DNA of 6,136 bases. Origin: Desulfofustis sp. (GTDB lineage Bacteria > Desulfobacterota > Desulfobulbia > Desulfobulbales > Desulfocapsaceae). This document shows positions 1-6,136 of this stretch, in pieces; within the stretch, counting starts at the first letter, position 1; every line of letters starts with the position of its first letter. The stretch is from assembly GCA_029287755.1 (NCBI GenBank), contig JARFQM010000407.1, positions 1 to 6,136 on the forward strand. Reading direction: 5' to 3'. Made by a program: the position numbers and the translations under genes. The notes beneath the pieces are model-generated. The model did no database searches and had not been told where the DNA came from. It was given only the letters and a program-made list of their open reading frames with translations.

Positions 1-689
1 GTTTTCTGCAGGTGGTATACCTTTCGGCAGGTCTCGCCAAACGCGGGGCATATACCAATGACATCTGGCAGGAGCACTCCATCAGGGTACTGCGGGCCCT
101 GGAATCGGTCGGTGTTCAGATTGAGGTGAGGGGGCTCGAACAGATCACCGCCGTCGACGGTCCGGTGATTTTCGTCGGCAATCACCTGAGCGTCATGGAA
201 ACGGTTCTGCTGCCGTCCTGGATTCTCCCTTACAAACCCTTTACTTATGTAATCAAGCAGAGTCTGCTCGAGGTACCGATTTTCAAGCATGTGATGGGCT
301 CGATCGACCCGATCGCGGTGACCCGCACCAACCCTCGCGCTGATCTCAAAATTGTGCTTGAACAGGGAGTCGAGAGGGTCTCCCGAAACCTGTCGATAGT
401 GGTCTTTCCGCAAACCACCAGGGCCGCCTTCAACCCAGAGCAGTTCAGTACCATCGGGGTAAAGCTGGCACGCCGGGCGGGGGTTCCGATAATTCCGCTG
501 GCACTGCGCACCGATGCCTGGGAAAACGGCACTATTGCCAAGGATTTTGGCAAGATCGTTCCGTCCCGCAAAGTATTTTTCGCCTTTGGGGAGCCGCTTA
601 TCGTAGAGGGTAAGGGGGGAAATGAGCAGAATCAGATCATCGACTTTATCGAGTCCAATCTGGCAGCCTGGGAGCGGGCTGAGATCTAG
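1..689 (+). CDS. PlsC/LPLAT-family acyltransferase (5' partial)
   Basis: This is a glycerolipid acyltransferase of the PlsC (1-acyl-sn-glycerol-3-phosphate acyltransferase) superfamily. Such enzymes transfer an acyl chain to a lysophospholipid-type acceptor at the cytoplasmic face of the inner membrane. Numbered from the GTG at 12, block I is NHLSVME (57-63), with His58 and Glu63 giving HX4E instead of the usual HX4D. Block II is around Arg105 (IAVTR), block III is FPQTTR (132-137) where FPEGTR is typical, and block IV is VPIIPLAL (158-165). I recall a COG0204 subgroup with this HX4E plus FPQTTR pattern, so the changes look like subfamily features rather than decay. The exact acceptor is unknown. 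The frame stays open to base 3 (Phe-Leu-Gln before the GTG), and the GTG has no Shine-Dalgarno match before it. The true start is therefore most likely left of the window. The stop TAG at 687-689 overlaps the stop of the opposing radical SAM gene. Confidence 0.88.
   Translation, partial: FLQVVYLSAGLAKRGAYTNDIWQEHSIRVLRALESVGVQIEVRGLEQITAVDGPVIFVGNHLSVMETVLLPSWILPYKPFTYVIKQSLLEVPIFKHVMGSIDPIAVTRTNPRADLKIVLEQGVERVSRNLSIVVFPQTTRAAFNPEQFSTIGVKLARRAGVPIIPLALRTDAWENGTIAKDFGKIVPSRKVFFAFGEPLIVEGKGGNEQNQIIDFIESNLAAWERAEI
686..689. other. Shared CTAG giving stop codons for two converging genes
   Basis: The palindrome CTAG supplies TAG at 687-689 for the plus-strand acyltransferase and TAG at 688-686 for the minus-strand radical SAM gene. 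The two coding regions thus overlap by 4 bases with no spacer. Each transcript must run into the other's coding region before it ends. I see no hairpin followed by a T-run on either side nearby. Confidence 0.9.
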
Positions 690-1633
690 GGCGAAATACC
701 GAGGCGTTTGAGAAGAGCTGAGAGCTCACGCCGATCGAGACGTTGCAGGCCGATTTTCTCCGCATATCCCACCGCTTCACTATAGTGTTTCGGGCTTATG
801 CTCGAGTGCAGCTCCTCATGGGCGTTTATAGTGCCGCAGGGGCGGTACTGGTCCATGATATTGACGTACGTGTGGGTTGATATCTGGCTGGCAATGAAGT
901 TCAGAATTGCCTTGGTTTCTCCGAGTCCTCCAGGCATAAGCAAGTGTCTGATCAGCAGCCCGTGCGTGGCTATCCCACTGCGATCAATGTGCAAGTCCCC
1001 CACCTGGCGATGCATTTCTCTGACGGCCAGTCTCGCCTTCTCTGGGTAATCAGCCGCATCGGCATATTTTCGGGCGCTCCCCTTTTCCCAGAATTTGAAA
1101 TCAGGCATGTACACGTCGATCAGGCCGTCGAGCAACTCCAGCGTGGACAACGAATCATAACCGCTGCAGTTGTACACCAGCGGCAAAGTAAGCCCGTTTT
1201 CGTAGGCTGGAGTGAGTGCCGCCATGATTTGGGGAACCACATGGCTGGGGGTGACGAAATTGATGTTGTGGCAGCCCCGGGACTGCAGGTCCAGCATGAC
1301 CGCAGCAAATGACTCGGCGTCGACGGCGTGGCCTGAGGAGCCGTTGTGACTGATGTCAAAGTTCTGACAGAAACAGCAGCCCAGGCTGCAGCCTGAGAGA
1401 AAGATGGTGCCCGACCCATGACTGCCGACCAGCGGCTGTTCTTCTCCGAAGTGAGGATTGTAGCTGGCAATTACGGCATGCTCGGCGGTCCCGCAGCGCC
1501 CGATCTCTCCTTCGAGCCGGTTTACTCCGCATCGTCTCGGGCAGAGGGTGCAGTCGCTCAGGATGTCATACGCCTGCTTGGCCCGTTCTTCGAGGATTCC
1601 CGATTCGTGGAGCCGCAGTCCTTTGGTTTGCAT
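686..1633 (-). CDS. PflX-like radical SAM protein (pyruvate formate-lyase activase homologue)
   Basis: This 315-residue protein is a radical SAM enzyme of the PflX type (COG1313), related to pyruvate formate-lyase activating enzymes. The cluster motif CX3CX2C is at Cys82, Cys86 and Cys89, inside GTIFLSGCSLGCCFCQN, with an extra Cys87. An N-terminal cysteine group at 28, 31, 35 and 47 (CTLCPRRCGVNR ... GRC) is characteristic of the family and may bind a second metal centre. YNCSGYDS (154-161), VYMPDFKFW (174-182) and NIMDQYRP (258-265) are further family-like blocks. No substrate is known for this family, and I see no glycyl-radical enzyme partner in the window. The frame is open upstream to 1852, but I chose ATG 1633. 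The protein begins to look like the family only there, a GAGG lies 8 bases before it, and an earlier start would overlap about 70 codons of the channel gene. It follows that gene by 10 bases, so co-expression is likely. Its stop overlaps the stop of the converging acyltransferase gene. Confidence 0.9.
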   Translation of the reverse strand: MQTKGLRLHESGILEERAKQAYDILSDCTLCPRRCGVNRLEGEIGRCGTAEHAVIASYNPHFGEEQPLVGSHGSGTIFLSGCSLGCCFCQNFDISHNGSSGHAVDAESFAAVMLDLQSRGCHNINFVTPSHVVPQIMAALTPAYENGLTLPLVYNCSGYDSLSTLELLDGLIDVYMPDFKFWEKGSARKYADAADYPEKARLAVREMHRQVGDLHIDRSGIATHGLLIRHLLMPGGLGETKAILNFIASQISTHTYVNIMDQYRPCGTINAHEELHSSISPKHYSEAVGYAEKIGLQRLDRRELSALLKRLGISP

Positions 1634-1641
1634 CGTCCAGG

Positions 1642-1645
1642 CCTC
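1642..1645 (-). promoter_or_regulatory. Ribosome binding site of the radical SAM gene, overlapping the upstream stop codon
   Basis: On the minus strand the junction reads TGAGGCCTGGACGATG. The GAGG lies 8 bases before the ATG at 1633 and overlaps the TGA stop (1646-1644) of the channel gene. A ribosome ending the channel gene would sit on this site, which suggests translational coupling. The match is short (four bases), but it supports 1633 as the start over the longer open frame. Confidence 0.55.
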
Positions 1646-3095
1646 AGGGAATAGTGATGGTGCCCTGGATGCGGTCAAGTTCCGCCAGCGTTTGAGCATA
1701 TACGACTTTCGTGCGGTTTTCGGTCGACAGGGCTCGGGCATAATCCTGCTGGGCAATGAGCACATCGAGGGTGGTCGACCGGCCGGCTTCGAATTTAATC
1801 TGCTCTGCCTCGAGTCGTTTTCTGGTGGCAATAGAAGTTTTGCGGGTAGCATCTATGGCTTTGAGGGCCAGTTCCACGTCCCGCACCGTGACGCGAACGG
1901 TTCGGGTGATCTGCAGTTTCAGCAGTTCCAGGCCGGTTCTGCTCTTGTTATGGGCAGCCAGCGCCTGGCGGTATTGACCTTCGGCCAGGGAGTTGTCCAG
2001 CGGCCTGGAAAAGGTAAGCGCGAGCTGCCAGCGCGTATCGCTGTCGGACACCGAATCATCAAGTGCCGAGGAGTAGTCTTCAGCGCGCGACCCAAAGCCA
2101 AGCGAACCCAGCAGATCAAGCGCCGGTTTTCTGTCGTTGTCAGCTTTGTCGAGTTGATACTGCAAGGCCTTGACCTGAAGCGCGGCAGCCTGCAGATCTG
2201 GACGCTGGGCCATGGCGTTTTCGAAGACCTGGCGGATTTCCGGGTAGACCGGTTCGGTGGCCGGCAGATCCACCGGGTTGAACGGTATCAGCCAGTCTTC
2301 GCTGTTGAGCAACAATTTCAGGTTATCCTCGGCAAACCCTATCTCCCGTTCACCGGTGATCAAGTCCTGCTCCCTCTGGGCGACCTCCGATTCGGGTTGA
2401 AAGAGATCAATCTCGGCAAGTTTTCCAGCTTCGATTCTGGTTGCTGTCTCATCCCTGAGTTGCTTTGCCAGGGTCAGCGACAGTTCCAGCACCTCCAGGT
2501 TCTGGTGGGCAAAGACCAGTTCCCAGTAGGCCCGCTTGACCTCGGCGGCAAGATCGGCCGCTTCGCTGTCCACCAGATAAGAGGATGCCTCCAGCTGGGT
2601 CCTGGCGCTGTTCAGCTCGGCCAGCTGCGTCTCCCTGCCGAACCCCCTCAGGATCGGTTGCCGAACATCAAGCGTCAGGTCGGTGCTGTAGACCGGGTCG
2701 AAGAAATAGATGTCGGAGTCAGTGTCAAGGTTGCCGTTGTTCCAGTTCAGACCCACCTCCGTACCCGGGGTGAAGCGTTTCTCTACACCGGCAGTAAAAG
2801 CGGCGGTTTTTTCCTCGCTGCCTTCAATCGCTGTCACCGGCGCCTCGTCTTTTGCCCCAGCGCCCACTTCTCCGCTCAGCTGGTAATCGAAGGCACCTTC
2901 GGCAGCCAGGGCAGCGCCTTCGGCGCTCACCACGTCTTCCTTGCTGAGTCTCAGGCCCAGATTCTTGAGCAGGGCGGTCTGCACCGCCTCTGCTAAGCTG
3001 AGATCGATGCTCTGTGGTTCAACTTCAGCAGAATCTGCCTTGCCGTAAAGCAAAAGACAAAGACCAATTGCAGTCAGAAATGATAGGGGGCGCAT
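1644..3095 (-). CDS. TolC-family outer-membrane efflux protein
   Basis: This 483-residue protein is an outer-membrane efflux channel of the TolC/OEP family (two PF02321-type repeats), the exit duct of a tripartite pump. The N-terminus looks like a Sec signal peptide: Arg2, a hydrophobic core at about 4-17, and likely cleavage near residue 23 before EVEPQS. Cys13 sits inside the hydrophobic core and does not form a good lipobox, so I do not call it a lipoprotein. The mature part starts with a typical LSLAEAVQTALLKNLGLRL segment (32-50). It carries QPILRGFG (146-153), common in this family, and long alanine/glutamate-rich helices. The internal duplication is visible: EAGKLAEIDL (222-231) matches EAGRSTTLDV (436-445), each followed by a long coiled-coil-like helix. 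Length is normal for the family. The ATG overlaps the TAA of the permease gene by one base, so the two are surely one operon. The pump substrate cannot be told from the sequence. Confidence 0.93.
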   Translation of the reverse strand: MRPLSFLTAIGLCLLLYGKADSAEVEPQSIDLSLAEAVQTALLKNLGLRLSKEDVVSAEGAALAAEGAFDYQLSGEVGAGAKDEAPVTAIEGSEEKTAAFTAGVEKRFTPGTEVGLNWNNGNLDTDSDIYFFDPVYSTDLTLDVRQPILRGFGRETQLAELNSARTQLEASSYLVDSEAADLAAEVKRAYWELVFAHQNLEVLELSLTLAKQLRDETATRIEAGKLAEIDLFQPESEVAQREQDLITGEREIGFAEDNLKLLLNSEDWLIPFNPVDLPATEPVYPEIRQVFENAMAQRPDLQAAALQVKALQYQLDKADNDRKPALDLLGSLGFGSRAEDYSSALDDSVSDSDTRWQLALTFSRPLDNSLAEGQYRQALAAHNKSRTGLELLKLQITRTVRVTVRDVELALKAIDATRKTSIATRKRLEAEQIKFEAGRSTTLDVLIAQQDYARALSTENRTKVVYAQTLAELDRIQGTITIP

Positions 3096-6000
3096 TATTT
3101 GAGTTCCTTATGTTTAAGGGGTTCTCCGGCCAGATAGGGATACGGCTTCCAGTAGAGGTCCCTGACTCTGTCAGCGACCCGCCGCCTGAATTCTGAGGCC
3201 TGCTCCAAGAGATAATAGAGGGTCGGCACCACGATAAGGGTCAGGAAGGTGGCAACCATCAAACCGAAAATCACCACCACGGCCATCGAACGCCACCACT
3301 GGCTCGACTCGCTGACCCAGGAGATTGAAAAGGTGTGGAAATCAAACGATACCCCGGTAACCATCGGAATCAAACCAAGAATCGTGGTAACCGCGGTAAG
3401 CAGAACCGGCCGCAGCCGGGTTGCTCCGGCAGAGATAACCGCGTCTCTCAATTCATAGCCCCGGGCCCGAAGTTTGTTGGTGTAGTCGAGAAGCACAATG
3501 GCATTGTTGACGACGACCCCGGCCAGGGAAATGACTCCGACCCCGGTCATGATGATGCCGAATGGCTGGCGGAACAAGGCCAGCCCCAGAAAGGCGCCCC
3601 CCAGCGAGAGAATTACCGAGGTCATGATGATAAACGGCTGGGTCACCGAATTGAACATGGACACCAGAATCAGGAAGATGAGAAGCAGGGCGACCATGAA
3701 GGCCTTGGTCAGGAAGTCCTCGGATTCCTGCTGGAATTCAAATTCACCGGTGAATTTGACGCTGTATCCCGGAGGCATGGGAAACTGGCTCAGGAACTTC
3801 TCGGCTTCAGCACGAGCCACAGGCCCGGGTATTTTAGTCTCGTCGACGTTGGCCTTGACGGTGACGACCCGTTCGTTGTTGATCCGGTTGATATCGCCGA
3901 TGGAGCCCGCAAAGGTTATTTCCGCCACGGTCGACAGCGGCACCAGTTCACCCGAGGGCGTCGGCAGCATGAGCTCATTGAGGATATCGACCACCTTGCG
4001 GTCCGACTCCTTGAGCTGCACGGTAATGTCGTAGTCGTCATCGCCCTCCCGGAAGGAGGAGACCTCCAGACCGTTGTAGGCGCTTTTCAGGGCGAAGCCG
4101 ATCATATTGGTGGTCATGCCGAAGAGCGCCGCCTTCTGCCTGTCGACCACCACCTGCACCGAAGGAATTCCCTCGACGAAATCATCCCTGATGTCCTCGA
4201 CATGGGGAATGGTGGCCAGAACGTCTTTGATCTTTTTGGCGATTTCACCGAGAATCTGGAAATTTTCCCCGGCAATCTCTATGTTGATCGGGGCGCCCGT
4301 CGGCGGACCTTCCTCTTCACTGGCGATGGTGATTTCTCCGCCTGGTATGTATTTGATACGTTGGCGAATTTCCTCCACATCATCATGCGAGGAGTTGACG
4401 CGGTCTTTGAGGTCGAGAAAACGGACGCCGAGGTGATTCGGGGTGTTGGCCGAAAATGCCGATCCCCCGCCGGAGCTGACGGTACCCCGCGTGTAGAGCG
4501 ATTCGACGTTGGCGATGTCGCTGGGGCCGGTAAATGGCTCACCGCTCGCTTTTACGTGATCTTTACTGGCGAGAGCCGTGAGCGGGGTCATCTGCTGATC
4601 CACCGGGCTGCCGTCGATTTCGGTTTCAACACCGCTTATGGAATATTCGATCCGCTTGGTGATTTTATCTATATAGTCAATATCCGCGCCTTCAGGAACG
4701 TCGATATTGACGTAAATACCCTTGGGATCAATTTCCGGGAAGAACTCCACCGGCTTTTTCAGGCCGACTACGATCAGCCACCCCTGAAACATCAGAATGA
4801 GCACGCAGAAGGCGATGCCGATAATGGTGAACGGCATGCTCAGTGCCCGGGATAGGGATCTGGTGTATCTGGTCAGCAGGAAGCCTTTGATCTCGGCCGG
4901 CTTGTTGACGGCCGCAGACATGTCCTCCAGGCTGTAGATCGCGGCGGTATTTTGCGGATTCTTTAACTTCATGAACAGAGAGACCATGGCCGGGTTGATC
5001 ACCATGGCCACGAACAGGCTGGATGCGAGGGTGATGATCAGGGTCAGCGGCATGTAGCCCATGAACTCGCCCATGATGCCCGGCCAGAAGAGCATCGGGG
5101 AGAAGGCGGCCAGGGTGGTCAACGTCGATCCCATGACCGGGTAGGCAACTTCCGAGGTGGCCTTCATGGCCGCTTCCACCCGGGAGGCGCCCTGCTCCAT
5201 GAAGCGATAGGAGTTTTCGACAATAACGATGGCGTTGTCGACCAGCATGCCCAGGGCCAGGGTCAGGCTGAACAGCACCACCATGTTCAGCGTGATGCCG
5301 AGGATATAGAGTATTGAAAAGGAGAGCAGCATCGAAAAGGGAATGGCCAGACTCACCAGCAGGGCGTTGCGAATCCCCATGACCACAAAGATGACGATCA
5401 GCACCAGCACCAGCCCACTGAGGATGTTGTTCTCCAGGTCGGCGACCAGGTTCTTGATATCGGTCGACTTGTCCATGACCTTGGTGATTTCGGTGCCGCT
5501 TGGCCAGTGGGTGCTTGCTTCCTCGATGATGGCGTCAACCGCATCGCTGATCTTGATGATATTCTCCCCGGTCCGCTTCTTCACCGAGATGTTGACTGCA
5601 TCCCTGCCATTGAGTCTCGAACGCGATACTTCCTCTTTGAAATCATCGACAACGTTGGCAACGTCCTTGAGGTAGACCGGTTGACCCTGATGGGTGGTAA
5701 GCACCAGGCCAAATATCTCCTCGGGGGAGGTGAATTCTCCCGGTACGCGCAGCTGAAAGCGGCCTCCGCCCAGCCGGATGGCGCCGCCCGAGGTGTTCAG
5801 GTTCTCGCCGTAGAGGATGCGCTGGAAATCATCGATGGACAATCCGTAATACGCCAGCTTCTCCGATTCGATTTCGACCCTGATTTCACGCTCCAGGCCG
5901 CCGGTCACGTCGACTTCCAGTACGCCGGTGATGGCCTCGATATCATCCTGGAGGTCGTCGGCGATCTTTTTCAGACAGGGAAGTCCGCAGGTGCCGGACA

Positions 6001-6136
6001 GGGAGAACACGGCGATGGGCATCTCGGAAAAGTTGACCTCGAAAACAGTGGGGTCGTCTTCGAGGTCGGTGGGCAGTTCACCGAGTGCCTCGTCGACCTT
6101 GTCTTTGACGTCCTGCAGGGCCTGGTCGATGTCGGT
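3095..6136 (-). CDS. RND-family efflux permease, AcrB-like (5' partial)
   Basis: This is the inner-membrane, proton-driven permease of a tripartite RND efflux pump (AcrB/HAE-type by overall look). The visible part is 1013 residues and lacks TM1 and roughly the first 100 residues. The ATG at 6022 is internal: the frame stays open to 6136 and those 38 codons encode family-like sequence (DQALQDVKDKVDEALGELP ... VFEVNFSE). Counting from the right edge, TM4 has GMLVDNAIVIVEN with Asp300-Asn301 where AcrB has Asp407-Asp408. TM10 has VVVNNAIVLLDY with Asn877 where AcrB has Lys940. FWPGIMGEFM follows TM5, and LRPVLLT in TM11 keeps the conserved Arg. TM2-TM12 are all readable, with two periplasmic porter regions. 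Oddities are a CX3C pair (Cys50, Cys54) in the first periplasmic region and about 39 extra residues in the second. The C-terminal tail is basic and cytoplasmic. An adaptor (membrane fusion) gene is expected upstream, off the window. Substrate class (drug, solvent, lipid or metal) cannot be assigned. Confidence 0.95.
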   Translation of the reverse strand, partial: TDIDQALQDVKDKVDEALGELPTDLEDDPTVFEVNFSEMPIAVFSLSGTCGLPCLKKIADDLQDDIEAITGVLEVDVTGGLEREIRVEIESEKLAYYGLSIDDFQRILYGENLNTSGGAIRLGGGRFQLRVPGEFTSPEEIFGLVLTTHQGQPVYLKDVANVVDDFKEEVSRSRLNGRDAVNISVKKRTGENIIKISDAVDAIIEEASTHWPSGTEITKVMDKSTDIKNLVADLENNILSGLVLVLIVIFVVMGIRNALLVSLAIPFSMLLSFSILYILGITLNMVVLFSLTLALGMLVDNAIVIVENSYRFMEQGASRVEAAMKATSEVAYPVMGSTLTTLAAFSPMLFWPGIMGEFMGYMPLTLIITLASSLFVAMVINPAMVSLFMKLKNPQNTAAIYSLEDMSAAVNKPAEIKGFLLTRYTRSLSRALSMPFTIIGIAFCVLILMFQGWLIVVGLKKPVEFFPEIDPKGIYVNIDVPEGADIDYIDKITKRIEYSISGVETEIDGSPVDQQMTPLTALASKDHVKASGEPFTGPSDIANVESLYTRGTVSSGGGSAFSANTPNHLGVRFLDLKDRVNSSHDDVEEIRQRIKYIPGGEITIASEEEGPPTGAPINIEIAGENFQILGEIAKKIKDVLATIPHVEDIRDDFVEGIPSVQVVVDRQKAALFGMTTNMIGFALKSAYNGLEVSSFREGDDDYDITVQLKESDRKVVDILNELMLPTPSGELVPLSTVAEITFAGSIGDINRINNERVVTVKANVDETKIPGPVARAEAEKFLSQFPMPPGYSVKFTGEFEFQQESEDFLTKAFMVALLLIFLILVSMFNSVTQPFIIMTSVILSLGGAFLGLALFRQPFGIIMTGVGVISLAGVVVNNAIVLLDYTNKLRARGYELRDAVISAGATRLRPVLLTAVTTILGLIPMVTGVSFDFHTFSISWVSESSQWWRSMAVVVIFGLMVATFLTLIVVPTLYYLLEQASEFRRRVADRVRDLYWKPYPYLAGEPLKHKELK
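3104..3109 (-). promoter_or_regulatory. Ribosome binding site of the outer-membrane channel gene
   Basis: On the minus strand AAGGAA lies 8 bases before the ATG at 3095 and is a good Shine-Dalgarno match. It is embedded in the last codons of the permease gene, where it encodes Lys-Glu of the C-terminal HKELK. Together with the one-base TAATG overlap at 3097-3093, it fixes the start of the channel gene and points to coupled termination and re-initiation. Confidence 0.75.

Noticed and set aside
664..681. An inverted repeat (CAGCC, 8-base loop, GGCTG) near the end of the acyltransferase gene, as a possible terminator.
   Set aside because: The stem is only 5 base pairs, it lies inside coding sequence, and no T-run follows it on either strand.
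944..1312. Plus-strand open frames (798-1049, 944-1312, 1418-1654) opposite the radical SAM gene.
   Set aside because: They are short, overlap one another, have no recognisable product, and lie opposite a gene with clear cysteine motifs.
1634..1852. A 73-residue N-terminal extension of the radical SAM protein.
   Set aside because: The extension would overlap the 3' end of the channel gene in another frame, is rich in Pro, Arg and Ser without family resemblance, and is unnecessary. ATG 1633 has a spaced GAGG and gives a normal N-terminus for the family.
1548..2996. A 482-codon open frame on the plus strand opposite the channel gene.
   Set aside because: Its codons are in exact register with the minus-strand channel codons, so it stays open simply because TTA, CTA and TCA codons are not used there. 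Its product has no recognisable domain, while the minus-strand protein is a clear TolC-family member with a signal peptide and a ribosome binding site.
3335..4855. A 506-codon open frame on the plus strand opposite the permease gene.
   Set aside because: It is again in exact antisense register with the permease codons and is explained by the same lack of TTA, CTA and TCA. Its product is a low-complexity mix of Asp, His, Arg and Gly with no recognisable motif, and the permease on the other strand is certain.
6020..6022. An ATG that could start a shorter permease.
   Set aside because: The frame is open for the 38 codons up to the window edge and they encode conserved RND sequence. TM1 would also be missing, so this Met is internal.

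Overview
The window is almost pure coding sequence from a Gram-negative bacterium: an inner-membrane RND pump gene is followed directly by an outer-membrane TolC-type channel gene, so a periplasm is certain. The GC content looks moderate (mid-fifties percent by eye). The style of the acyltransferase and the PflX-like protein reminds me of Desulfobacterota / Deltaproteobacteria. That placement is an impression from memory and is weak. I see no rRNA, tRNA, CRISPR array, insertion sequence or phage gene, and no intergenic gap longer than 10 bases.

Layout. Bases 1-689 (+ strand) hold the 3' part of a PlsC/LPLAT-family acyltransferase whose start lies to the left of the window. Everything from 6136 down to 686 is one tightly packed minus-strand gene series, read right to left. 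It contains an RND efflux permease (6136-3095, N-terminus beyond the right edge), an outer-membrane efflux protein (3095-1644) and a PflX-like radical SAM protein (1633-686). The permease stop and channel start overlap in a TAATG. The radical SAM gene follows the channel stop after 10 bases, with its best Shine-Dalgarno match overlapping that stop codon. These junctions suggest one transcript with coupled translation. The two transcription units meet tail to tail and share a 4-base CTAG that gives a TAG stop on each strand.

How the genes work together. The permease and channel are two of the three parts of a tripartite export pump. The missing part, a periplasmic adaptor, is expected just to the right of the window. 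The PflX-like radical SAM protein has no obvious role in efflux, and its presence as the last gene of this unit is the main functional puzzle. The acyltransferase probably acts in phospholipid or lipid acylation and is on a separate transcript.

I did not find a convincing new biological system. The points most worth checking are the radical SAM gene coupled to the pump operon, a CX3C cysteine pair and an approximately 39-residue extra segment in the permease periplasmic region, and the shared stop site between converging genes.
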